The notes under the pieces are model-generated. The model had not been told where the DNA came from. It ran no database searches and was given only the letters and a program-made list of their open reading frames with translations. A stretch of DNA of 64,000 nt, from contig CM055274.1 in the NCBI GenBank assembly GCA_029237695.1, positions 64,973,484 to 65,037,483 of the forward strand, written 5' to 3'. This document shows, one piece after another, positions 24,036 through 33,955 of the stretch. Source of the DNA: Conchocele bisecta (Eukaryota; Mollusca; Bivalvia; Lucinida; Thyasiridae). Both the position numbers and the translations under genes were made by a program. Position 1 is the stretch's first letter; each line of letters starts with the position of its first letter.

Positions 24036-24109
24036 GATCAATTAATTATCTAACAGTCTCTTCAGCAATACAATACCCCAACAAATTAGCCTAATTGGTC
24101 TAGAAATTT

Positions 24110-24888
24110 TGTTGTGTCAAAAAGTTTGAAAGAGTATCTCTACTATGTAATATCTTCAATATTACGAGAAGGATTGCTTCAATACTTCGACATCTGAATC
24201 ACCTGAACATTTGTCACACACTCGCGCCACCATTAACTTCACCTTGACCTTTTTTCCCATCACAATGTTGCTGAAACACTTCATCATATAACATTAATGT
24301 TACTTGATGGATTGCTTCAATGTTTGGACACTTGATACATCATTTCAGCATTTGAAACACACTCATGACAACATTATGACCTTCTTTACCATCTCATTTA
24401 TGTGGAACACTTAGCCATTTTTTTGCGTCAGAGTTTGTACAAGTTTCTTCATCGCTAATATTACTTGACAGATTGCTTTAATATTTGGACACTTGATATA
24501 TTTGAGCATTTGGAACACACTCATGCCCCCATTAACATGTCCTTGACCTTTTGTATCTTCACAGTTTTGCGAAAACATTTTTGCATCAAAAAGTTTGTAC
24601 AAGTTTCTTCATCATTGTATAACATTAATATTACTTGATGGATTGCTTCAATATTTGGACACTTGATACATGTAGGCATTTGCAACACACTGATGCCGCC
24701 ATTAACATGACCTTGACCTTTTTGGCCTTCACATGGTCAAAAGGTTTCTTCAACCGTGACCTTTTTCTTGTTTTAAGCTTGTACTTCTCTGACGTTCTTG
24801 TGATGCTTACTTTAGCACATGTCCATGATCATGTTACCGTCAAATGCCTCGGCAGGTGCGACACCGCTTCAGTGGCGCAATTCTTGTT
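24110..24888 (+). mobile_element. Family A core array with tail ending 22 bp before an exon
   Basis: About three core units (GGATTGCTTCAATATTTGGA, GAGCATTTGGAACACACTCA) lead into the tail CAAATGCCTCGGCAGGTGCG, ACACCGCTTCAGTGGCGCAA, TTCTTGTT, which ends at 24888. The acceptor of the next exon is at 24910, so the last part of the intron, including any branch point further than 22 bp upstream, is transposon sequence. Confidence 0.85.
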
Positions 24889-24910
24889 ATTACAATATGC
24901 TGCCTTGTAG

Positions 24911-25115
24911 GGCGGCAGTAGAGGCGTGGCGAGACTGTGAGGGTTTGGTGTTGCTTGGCAACCTGGACTCGCCGCGATTGCCCATATTCTCCTTCCTTGT
25001 GTACCACGGAGACAGCGGCCGCTTCCTGCACCACAACTTCGTCAGCGTTCTCCTCAACGATCTGTTTGGTATACAGGCACGCGGAGGCTGTGCCTGTGCC
25101 GGCCCCTACGCTATG
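24911..25115 (+). CDS. Exon with the catalytic-loop motif of the aminotransferase gene
   Basis: An exon of 205 nt, about 68 residues. The peptide includes AAVEAWRDCEGLVLLGN, LPIFSFLVYHG, FLHHNFVSVLLNDLFGIQ and then RGGCACAGPYAM. In SufS/CsdA-type class V enzymes the equivalent loop (R-x-G-x-x-C-A-x-P) holds the nucleophilic Cys, so the second Cys of GGCACAG (codon 25095-25097) is the likely catalytic residue; this is by analogy, not by alignment. The acceptor is GCTGCCTTGTAG before 24911 (phase 2, completing Arg). The donor is CTATG followed by GTACGG at 25116 (phase 0), matching DLLGM in the next exon. The frame stays open far beyond the donor only because the following minisatellite has no stop. 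A transposon tail ends 22 bp upstream. Confidence 0.9.
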
Positions 25116-26892
25116 GTACGGTATTGTTCCCCACTCTCACATCCCTGCCCTACTCTATGGTACAGTATTGTTCCCCCACCCTCACTCACCGGCCCCTACG
25201 CTATGGTACGGTATTGTTCCCCCACTGTCACTCAACGGCCCCTATGCTTTGGTACGGTATTGTCCCCCACCCTCACTCACCGGCCCCATACACTATGGTA
25301 CGGTATTGTTCCCCACAGTGGCCATTGTTCCCCTGCCCTACTCTATGGTACGGTATTGTTGCCACCCCCCAACCCCCCCCCCCCCCACCCCCCACCCCCC
25401 CCACCCCCCCCACCCACCCCCCACTCACTCCCCACCGCTACACTATGGTACAGTATTGTTCCCCTGCCTCCCCGGCCCCTACGCTATGGTACGGTATTGT
25501 TCCCCTATCACTCCGCGGCCCCTACACTCTGGTACGGTATTGTTCCCCTGCCTTCCAGGCCCCTACGCTATGGTACGGTATTGTTCCCCCATCACTCCGC
25601 GGCCCTACACTCTGGTACGGTATTGTTCCCCTGCCTTCCAGGCCCCTACGCTATGGTACGGTATGTTCCCTCCATCACTCCGCGGCCCCTACACTCTGGT
25701 ACGGTATTGTTCCCCTGCCTTCCAGGCCCCTACGCTATGGTACGGTATTGTTCCCCCATCACTCCGCGGCCCCTACACTATGGTACGGTATTGTTCCCCT
25801 GCCTTCCAGGCCCCTACGCTATGGTACGGTATTGTTCCCCCATCACTCCGCGGCCCCTACACTCTGGTACGGTATTGTTCCCCTGCCTTCCAGGCCCCTA
25901 CGCTATGGTACGGTATTGTTCCCCCATCACTCCGCGGCCCCTACACTCTGGTACGGTATTGTTCCCCTGCCTTCCAGGCCCCTACGCTATGGTACGGTAT
26001 TGTTCCCCCCATCACTCCCGCGGCCCCTACACTCTGGTACGGTATTGTTCCCCTGCCTTCCAGGCCCCTACGCTATGGTACGGTATTGTTCCCCCTTACA
26101 TCACTCCGCGGCCCCTACACTCTGGTACGGTATTGTTCCCCTGCCTTCCAGGCCCCTACGCTATGGTACGGTATTGTTCCCCCATCACTCCGCGGCCCCT
26201 ATACTATGGTACGGTATTGTTCCCCTGCCTCCCCGGCCCCTACGCTATGGTACGGTATTGTTCCCCCATCACTCCGCGACCCCTACGCTATGGTACGGTA
26301 TTGTTCCCCCACCCTCAATCCCCGGCCCTTACACTATGGTATGGTATTGATCCCCTGCCTCCTAGCCCCTGCGCTATGGTACGGTATTGTTCCCCCACCC
26401 TCACTCCCCGGGCCCCTAAACTATGGTACGGTATTGATCCACTGCTAACCCTGGCCCTTACACTATGGTACGGTATTGGTCCTTCAACCTCGCTCCCCGG
26501 CCCCTACACTATGGTACGGTATTGTTCCCACACCCTATTTCATCACTACGGTACCGGTATTGTAACCCGGTATCGTTTCCCCACCCTCACTCCCCACCAC
26601 TATGGTACAGTATTGTTCCTTCGCCCTCATTCCCCACCGCTACACTATGGTATGATATTGTTCCCCTGCTAACCCTGGGCCCTACACTATGGTACGGTAT
26701 TGTTCCCCCACTCTCACTTCCTGGCTCCTACACTATGGTATGGTATGGTATTGTTCCCCTGCCTCCACGGACGCTACACTATGGTACGGTATTGTTCCCC
26801 CACCTTCACTCCCCGGCCCCAACCCTATGACACGGTATTATTCCCCTGCCTTCCCGGCCCCTACATTACGGTACGGTATTGTTCCCCTGCCT

Positions 26893-27100
26893 CCACGAGG
26901 GATGGATTGTGGCCTTGGGGTTAGAACACCTGACTTCCAATCCAAAGGTTTTGGGTTCAAACCTCGCCTTAGGCATCAAAAATACTTTCATGGTATTTTC
27001 ATCCCACTGGTCTGTCAGATGAGACTTTGAACTGTGGTCCCGTCTCTATAGGACCCCAGCTGTTGGTGGGACGTTAAACCCATTCACTTCCATTTTTTTT
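26893..27100 (+). mobile_element. tRNA-derived SINE inserted in array 2
   Basis: It starts GAGGGATGGATTGTGGCC. The A-box-like GGGGTTAGAACACC and the B box GGTTCAAACC (26954-26963) fit an RNA polymerase III promoter. The tail has GGTGGGACGTTAAACCC, typical of mollusc SINEs, and ends in CATTCACTTCC plus a T-run. Array units flank it on both sides. Confidence 0.8.
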
Positions 27101-27597
27101 TCCCCTGCCTCCCCGGCCCCTACACTATGGTACGGTATTGTTCCCCCACCTTCACTCCCCGGCACCTACACTATGGTACATTATTGTTTCCCCTCCCTCA
27201 CTCCCCACCACTACACTATGGTACGATATTGTTCTCCTGCCTCTCCGGCCCCTACACTATGGTACGGTATTGTTCCCTCACCTTCACTCCCCGGCCCTTA
27301 CACTATGGTACAGTATTATTTCCCCACCCGAACTCCCCAGCACTATGGTACGATATTGTTCTCCTGCCTCTCCGGCCCCTACACTATGGTACGGTATTGT
27401 TCCCTCACCTTCACTCCCCGGCCCTTACACTATGGTACAGTATTATTTCCCCACCCGAACTCCCCAGCCCCTACACTATGGTACGGTATTGTTCCCCGGT
27501 CCCTACACTATGGTGCAGTATTATTTCCCCACCCTAACTCCCCACCTCTACACTCTGCTACGGTATTGTTTCCCTGCCTCACCAGCCCCTACACTGT

Positions 27598-27780
27598 GGC
27601 AGGTGGGAGCATGCGATCTGTAATTTAACGATTGAGATTCATCCTTGCCGGAATCTTGACCGGAGACCTGATTTTACCCTCCCCCCCACAATGCAGCAGG
27701 TTATATCTGGGATCGAACCCGTTGGCCCGGCCTAATAGACCTTAGATGTTGATAGGCCGTTAAATACCAATAAATAAATC
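27598..27780 (+). mobile_element. SINE of family S2 inserted in array 2
   Basis: It begins GTGGCAGGTGGGAGCATGCG, continues GAGATTCATCCTTGCCGG, and has a B-box-like GGGATCGAACCC. It ends TGATAGGCCGTTAAATACCA then ATAAATAAATC. The 3' part matches 37330-37435. Array units resume right after it. Confidence 0.75.
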
Positions 27781-27843
27781 CCCACCTCCCCTGCCCCTAC
27801 ACTATGGTATGGTATGTTCCCCCACCTCCCCAGCCCCTACATA

Positions 27844-28031
27844 GATGATAGTGTTATACTGTCTGCCTGTATGTAGAATGAGGGTGTACATTCCTGTCAG
27901 CACCTCGATGATATGTCCGTACTTGTACTATACATGGTGTGATGATATTGTTATACTGTCTGCCTGTATGTAGTGTGAGGGTGTACATTCCTGTCAGCGC
28001 CTCGATGATATGACTGTACTATACATAGATG
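27844..28031 (+). repeat. Two tandem copies of a roughly 95-bp unit
   Basis: GTTATACTGTCTGCCTGTAT and GAGGGTGTACATTCCTGTCA occur twice, about 97 bp apart, directly upstream of the next exon. Differences are few, so the duplication is fairly recent. Confidence 0.9.
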
Positions 28032-28064
28032 GGGTCATATTGTTCAACTGTGTATCGTTTGTAG

Positions 28065-28126
28065 GACCTGCTGGGGATGGAGGAGGACATCAGCCGCAGG
28101 TTCGAAAGTCTGCTCGCCGAAGACAG
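28065..28126 (+). CDS. Third recognised exon of the aminotransferase gene
   Basis: A 62-nt exon reading DLLGMEEDISRRFESLLAED, then AG. It follows CTGTGTATCGTTTGTAG (acceptor, phase 0) and ends GAAGACAG before GTGGGT (donor, phase 2). The words GPYAM plus DLLGM across the preceding intron reproduce the family pattern C-A-G-P-Y-A-x-D-L-L-G. After this exon the family normally continues for about 100 more residues (a region with R-P-G-F-x-R-L-N-L); I could not find those exons in the rest of the window, so they probably lie to the right. The donor region is the founder-like copy of the 66-bp repeat at 38141-40205. Confidence 0.85.
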
Positions 28127-28344
28127 GTGGGTAAAAATCTGGCGCACACAATACCAGACTGGTGTCTTTGATTAGTACAGTCGAACCTGCCCTTACGACC
28201 ACCTGAAGTAAGCAACTTCCTGTGCTAAGCGACCAGTATCAGCTCCTCCCGTGGTTTTTTTAGCGTTAATATAACTTAACTAAGGGGCCACCTCTGTAAC
28301 GCGACCAGCGACCACGAAAATTTGGTCCCAAAACATCAAAATCC

Positions 28345-29742
28345 TTAACTCACCTTCCATTTCCGTATTGTTGTTGTTGTTTGTCATCTTGAAATGTTTA
28401 TTTTTCACGGCATCGACAACGGGACCGAGTCAAAACGGCCCCAGTCTGGACGGCCTCAAACCAAAATGGTCTATAGATGCATGTCACGTGTTACGAGTTT
28501 CTCGCGATAGGTACGTACGTGTTTTGTATGTTACATTGTAATCTGCTTTAATCCGCACATTTCATACAAAGATGGCTGGTGTGTCGGGTATATGTACAAA
28601 GAAAACTCCAAAAGCGAGAAAAGTTTTAACTTTAATTGACAGATTGAATGTTTCGTCTCCAATTTATGTATAATCAACCCGTCCCCCATACTTCACAGCT
28701 TACGGACTCGCGTGATTTGCACATTCGGAACATGACGATTCAAGGTGTTAACCTGTGATTTGTACAGGTAATGAATGGCTAATACCCGTAGGCAAGAACG
28801 TCTCACTTTGCCAAGCCCTTTCAATTATGCTCCCACTCAATTATGCATGGATGACAACTGAATACCAATCGCCTGTCTGTGCGTATTTTGTTATTTAAAG
28901 TTCAAACCATATTTGGAACTTTGTCCGAAATAATAGCTTACTATGGACTGTTTTGAATTTAGTCCAGTCAGTCTATATCAATTTGTAGCCCAACCTTAAC
29001 AAAATTGCAACAGAAACTATTTTACTTGCATATGTGTCTGTGAAGTGTTAATGATAACATACTAAAAGTCTAGAAAATCGAAGCAGGGGAAACAAGCTTA
29101 ATTTGCATAAATCCAAGATGGCCGTCGTATACAGATATATCGCGCTACTTTTGTCATATTATCATTTGGAAATATTTGTTGGCGCAATTTACAGTGCTCA
29201 AATACATAGCTAAAGGTAAAAACCTCTGATAATGATACTATATATGAATTGAATTGTTCTGTCATTGGCATTAAAATTCAAAATGGCCGCCAAAATAGCA
29301 TGTGCACGAAAAACTCGCTCATTCACAACAAATTGCAAACATAACATATCAGATGGAGACTCGTTATCTTGATGTGTAATATCACAGATTCCCTGCGTAA
29401 ACTATGATACAAGTAGTTTAAAATAGAGATAATTAGCTCTTCAAATCAATTCACTCACCTCAGTATGATTGTCCATTTGTATTAATATGTCAGTTGGGTT
29501 ATAAGTCTACTCAATAGGTCGGACTAACTGAGGTTTGTAACGTTAGTGCATAGCACACCTCTGCATTCGCCGCATCCTGTGGAACTACCAAGTCCATGTT
29601 TACTGGATGTACAACGTTTTGTATCGCAATTCAGATTACAGCTACACCTGATAATCTTCAGAAGACTTTCGGAAGCAGGTGGAAAATATGTCTTTCTAGG
29701 AAGTATCTTGTTTTACAACAAACCATCCCCATTCCTGTGGTG
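28345..29742. other. AT-rich stretch, nothing recognised
   Basis: No exon or repeat family could be supported. Short phrases such as AAATCCAAGATGGCCGTC (29107) and TTCAAAATGGCCGCC (29276) recall the AGATGGCCGCC words of other repeats in the window, but the surrounding sequence does not match them. Confidence 0.5.
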
Positions 29743-31510
29743 TCAGTTCATCTCTGAATCAATCCAGTTATGTATCTGAAGGTACACCCTCATACTGTGG
29801 TATTTCGCTGCTGCTGATGTGGCTGGCAGTGCATGCACCTGTACACACGTTGTACCTGCCGAGACTTTGATAGTAAATTTTCTTGAGCGAAGTGTATCTA
29901 GTCCTTCTGATATAACCCCACCGTAACATCCCACTAAGTACACTCTCACCAGCTCGCACTACACCATCCTTTGCGCTGCTATCGACGAACACTTCTGCAC
30001 ATTCCTTTAAATGTTTGTCATTAATTACTTTTGTCAGTGCAGGCCCCTTACATATACCGAAGAGCCGTGATGCAGTGTCACACCCTGTAATCTGCATCTA
30101 GAACCCTGTTCCCATGGGATACGGCGTAATAGAGATCCACAATCAATCACATGATTCAAGTTCTCGTTTTCCATCTCAATGTTGCAACAGTTTTCCATGG
30201 CCCATATTGCATCTGTTTACGCTGTTGTTTTTTTTGTGTCTGTCTTAGAAAACCCGATGACGAGATACTGCACAGTTCGTATTTAAATACGTGTGACATG
30301 TCACATCCGATCTGCTGGAAACTACTGTAGGTCGTTGGAAAAGCAGCTGTGGATAGACATTAATTGCTTCACTGTCTACCTTTACTGAAGATTTTATGAT
30401 ACGTGTCACTGCTTTGTGTGATCGTTTGAACGAATAATCCATTACAGTCTTGCTAATGAGTTTGTTTAGTACATTCGACACAATTTCTTTTGCCCTGTCG
30501 ACATTTGTTGAGGAATCAGATGACACGCCTGTTTCTATATTTCGCAACAAATGATCTTCGTTGAACGGATTTCATTCAAGAAGAAATAATGAGAACGTGT
30601 GCGTGTCTTTGTAGTCTCTCTCTTTGGTTTGCTTGACCACATTCAATGAGTTGGCCACTTGTATGGTACTGGCTTCAACAGAACTCCTGCATACCACTGT
30701 ATATTTCTGCGCATGAAAATAATGATAATAACCATTCTCCCTGCTGTGATTTTGTCATGCCTTTGCCTTTTAAACTTTTTATTAATACGTGTTCAATGAC
30801 GTGATTAGCGCATAAGCCTGCCCATTACCTGGCGCTCCTACAAACAGCATGATGTCCTGATTTGACAGTTTGATGTAGTTTGTTGTTGGTAGTCTCGGTC
30901 TTGCATCATTTGCAAATACACATGTATGCGCTGATTTCAGATTTTGATTGTGGCCTGCGGCAGCGAAGAACGGAAGCATTATAAGCGATAGTGTGTGTAA
31001 AATTAAGTTCCCTATCACATGTTCGCTCTGCTTTTATAAATGTTCTTAAATATGTCTTATCATTTCCATATACTCAAATCAGAGTGCTGCTGTTCGGTAT
31101 TCTTTCAATGACTATTTTCCTTCAGAGAAACGTGAATTGACGTGAAGAAGATTACTTTCAACAATAGACTGAACAGTAAGATTAACGGACAGAAGAACGT
31201 CGTATATTTCGCTAACTTCAGTAATGTCGTCATGTGCTTCAGCACTATAATTATCTAGCGTGATATGTCCAATCTCTTTTTCACGTCGAGCAGGTCCCTC
31301 ATTTACGACGGGTTCAATTATCATGCCATTTCTGTCATACGTCCTGGCACACCAAAGCTCCGTGAGACGAGGATTGAATTCAACGCGTTGTCTACTAGCA
31401 AATGACCCATGACCGGTCGTGCTACTACTTTTCCGTTCAGCATTTGGCAGCAGTTCCGAGAGACCAGATACCTGCACCAGCTGAACAATACATCCGAGGA
31501 AGCTCATGAT
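29743..31510 (-). pseudogene. Degenerate transposable-element coding remnants (GCDTxS family)
   Basis: Minus-strand fragments in consistent order (31507-31112, 31018-30782, 30550-30245, 30097-29768) are separated by stops and frame changes. The last contains GCDTASRLFGICKGPALTK, which resembles the GCDTTS...FGxGK motif of uncharacterised repeat-borne invertebrate proteins. The 30550-30245 piece contains INVYPQLLFQR, which resembles a conserved V-D-P-x-L-L-F-Q-R element of the same proteins. I know the motif only as typical of repeated uncharacterised genes. The fragments 31507-31112 and 31018-30782 are not recognised and may be unrelated. It is not intact. Confidence 0.5.
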
Positions 31511-31679
31511 TATGTGAAATCAGCCTAATCATAATACGATATCACGCAAACAGCTGCTGGCCTTTTCCAAAGGTAATTACCGGATTTTGAAATGTGTCTA
31601 TGATCATGTATGGACATATGGTGTGACATATGGTGTGCATGATCACAGACAAATTTCAAAATTGTGTATATACACGACA

Positions 31680-32260
31680 TGTCACTCAAGTTCACATCGA
31701 TCATTGGCATAGAAATACTGATGATTTGCCTCGAGTCTACTGAAGTGGAAGTTTCAAAGTTATTTGACCTTGACTTTGGGGTGGGAAATGAAACTATGGA
31801 TAATGACAGACATGCACACGAAGTGTCAAAACATTATTTGACATTTTTTACCATGACCTTGGGCACAGGTGAGCACGCCTGGGATGATGAATGAGAAACA
31901 TGCACATGAAATGTCAAGCCAATCTGTAGTACGGTAATGAAATTATAGCAGAATGGAAAACATGATGGACAGTCAGACAGACGGACGAACGGACGTATGA
32001 CTTTTACATCCCTATGTCCCGTTTTCGCTATGCGACGGGATAAACATTACTCCAGCTATATTGGAGCTAATACAAAACTGTTTACATTACAAACTTATGA
32101 CGCTTGATGATGTTCATGTATACGAAGTATGAAGTTAATCGAAATCAAACTGTAGAATTGGTTCGTCTGTCAAACTATATATGACGGACATACAGACGGG
32201 CGGACGGACCGACAGTTGCAAATTACAATGCCCCTTGTCGGGTGTTGGTGCAGGGGTGGA
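31680..32260 (-). repeat. Degenerate head/core fragments, reverse orientation
   Basis: The words GACAGTCAGACAGACGGAC, ACGGACGTATGACTTTTACA and GACGGGCGGACGGACCGACA are reverse complements of GTCCGTCC-type heads, and GACCTTGACTTTGGGG is core-like. No complete element is visible. Confidence 0.45.
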
Positions 32261-33231
32261 GGGGTGGAGGGGTGGGGGGATAAAATATTTCAAAACATAA
32301 GTAAAATATTGATAAACAATGAATATATAATATATATTAAAAACAACTGGCTTATGTCCGAAATTGACCACCATACGTTGAGAAAAAACTAGCAGTGTGC
32401 AAGTTATTTTTAGCATTATTTGCTAAATCACGTCTCATTTATAATATTATCAGCATGTATTATTGTATATGACAGAGTAGGTAGATTAGATCTATATACA
32501 TATTTTACATTGTTTCTTGATGATTGTTGACAACTGCGAAAATCCATGACAACGCCAATAAACTTGCAAAACACGGGAATTACACTTGTATGAAAGCAAC
32601 ATTAGTATTATATAAACGTGATATTATCCGCAAACATGATAAAGAATGTAAAATAAACACTCATCTTTAGAAATTCATGATACTCTCATTAAAACCCTTG
32701 ATAAACTACGTGCAGACAACGTCACCAATACACGTGAACACACACGGTAAATTTGACATGTTTGCCTATGGTGGGCTGCAACGGCCATTCGTCCATATGT
32801 CGAATAGACCAGTTTTAAAAGATATTTTTATGGGATTTCCCTTATTTAGATTTTTCTAGACTTTTGATATGTGCTTTATAATGCTATCTTCAACACATGT
32901 GTAAATAAATATATTCTGTTGCAATTATGTTGAGGTGATCATACATGCGGACTGGACTAATTGGCCATATGCTGAAATCTGTGATCCGCGCAAATACCTT
33001 CTATTAATACATTTCCGGTATCATATTACTAGTACACACATGATTTGATGACTTCGTAGAGAAAACCCTATGGTCATGTGATTTGTGTCACAAATGGACT
33101 GGTTCCCTGCGTTTTGGTTGATGCGCTATCCTAAAGCAGAACATAACGTATTCAAGGGAAATATATAAACGGGAACCAGTTGATGTCGCTTAATTTGTTC
33201 TTGTTTACACTTTAGTGTTCCACACGTTTTT
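32261..33231. other. AT-rich stretch, nothing recognised
   Basis: No exon, repeat family or RNA gene could be supported. Confidence 0.5.
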
Positions 33232-33419
33232 CAGAGCTGCCAACTGTTCTGATTTTTCCGTATTTGTTCCGGAAAATACGTTAGAAATACGGAAGTACGG
33301 ACAACAATTAAAAAGTACGATTTTTAAAAAAATCAGCGTGGGAATATCGGGGAAATAATAATTTTGCCCCTTTTTCTCTCCATGTTCCTCATGTGACCGA
33401 CATGAGGTTGGCAGCTCTG
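33232..33419 (+). mobile_element. 188-bp MITE of the 46988-49043 transposon
   Basis: Perfect 13-bp terminal inverted repeats CAGAGCTGCCAAC and GTTGGCAGCTCTG are flanked by the 6-bp target duplication GTTTTT. The left about 110 bp (TCCGGAAAATACGTTAGAAA) and the right about 45 bp (TCTCCATGTTCCTCATGTG) match the two ends of the long element at 46988-49043. It is therefore an internal-deletion derivative. Confidence 0.93.
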
Positions 33420-33564
33420 GTTTTTAGCCTTGGCCTGAAAAATTTACTTGCCAACAACAATTAACATTATGGGTGACAGGTGACGAAGACCGTTATCTTC
33501 AGTGCACCTGAAGGTCAATACAGAAAAATGAAGGGGTTCAAATTTAATATATAGAGGATATTCC

Positions 33565-33705
33565 ATAATACATTGAATAGCGGGAAATATTACACGAGTG
33601 TTCGTCGGCTTCCGCGTAAGCAACGAGTGAGCGTAACGAACGAGTTGCTTGCATGGACGCCGACGGACACGAGTGTATTATTTCAGCTATTGGTATAAAC
33701 ATTGT
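33565..33705. repeat. Fold-back repeat (arms about 55 bp)
   Basis: The left arm holds GAAATATTACACGAGTGT and CGTCGGCTTCCGCGTAAGC. The right arm holds their reverse complements with scattered mismatches (GCTTGCATGGACGCCGACG, ACACGAGTGTATTATTTC). The loop is the short stretch around GAGTGAGCGTAACGAACGAG. It abuts a SINE on its right. Confidence 0.8.
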
Positions 33706-33936
33706 CGGTTGTCTGGTTAGCGCAATCGGTAACGAGCGCACTTCTCACCAATGCGGTCCCGGGTTCGATCCTCTGCCGGGGCAGTATGTGAGGCCAGATC
33801 GGACAAGTGGGTTTAATCCGGGTACTTCGGTTTCCTCCCACATTAATGACAGCCCTTACGCCTTCATCTGTGCCAACAAAAGCATTTGTATAAGTGCTCT
33901 CGCGCTTGTTTGTAATCGTACAATAAATAAAGTTTA
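33706..33936 (+). mobile_element. tRNA-derived SINE with conserved central domain
   Basis: The A box is TAGCGCAATCGG (33718-33729) and the B box GGTTCGATCC (33762-33771), 44 bp apart as in a tRNA promoter. Downstream, TTCGGTTTCCTCCCACA (about 33826-33842) is the hallmark of widespread metazoan SINE central domains. It ends ACAATAAATAAAG. A tRNA gene is unlikely because the acceptor-stem halves do not pair well and the unit is 230 bp long. Confidence 0.88.
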
Positions 33937-33955
33937 AACTTTTAAACATATTTTT

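Larger units (their letters stand above)
3015..24910 (+). other. Intron of the aminotransferase gene (21.9 kb), repeat-filled
   Basis: Inferred from matching phases: the upstream exon ends two bases into a codon (AG) and the exon at 24911 supplies one base (G), giving Arg in MYR-AAVEAW. The intron has GT at 3015-3016 and AG at 24909-24910. Almost all of it is made of identifiable repeats listed separately. The stretch 3015-3130 and the short spacers between elements hold nothing I recognise. Confidence 0.8.
25101..27841 (+). repeat. Minisatellite array 2, seeded by an exon/intron junction
   Basis: The units of about 40-48 bp share CCCCTAC(G/A)CTATGG then TACGGTATTGTTCCCC. The first unit is the end of the exon itself: GGCCCCTACGCTATG (coding GPYAM) plus GTACGGTATTGTTCC of the intron. 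From about 25490 to 26230 two unit types alternate as an 84-bp higher-order repeat (types marked by ATCACTCCGCGG and TGCCTTCCAGG). A C-rich tract lies at 25371-25435. SINEs interrupt the array at 26893-27100 and 27598-27780. All three forward frames are open across much of it. Confidence 0.97.

Noticed and set aside
25116..26672. Continuation of the exon frame as a 617-codon proline- and tyrosine-rich protein
   Set aside because: Only 24911-25115 matches a protein family. The rest is array 2, where all three frames are open, and phase 0 fits the donor at 25116. Use of later donors is kept as a finding, not as a gene.
33706..33790. A tRNA gene
   Set aside because: A and B boxes are good, but the acceptor stem does not pair and the sequence continues into a SINE central domain, so it is a SINE.
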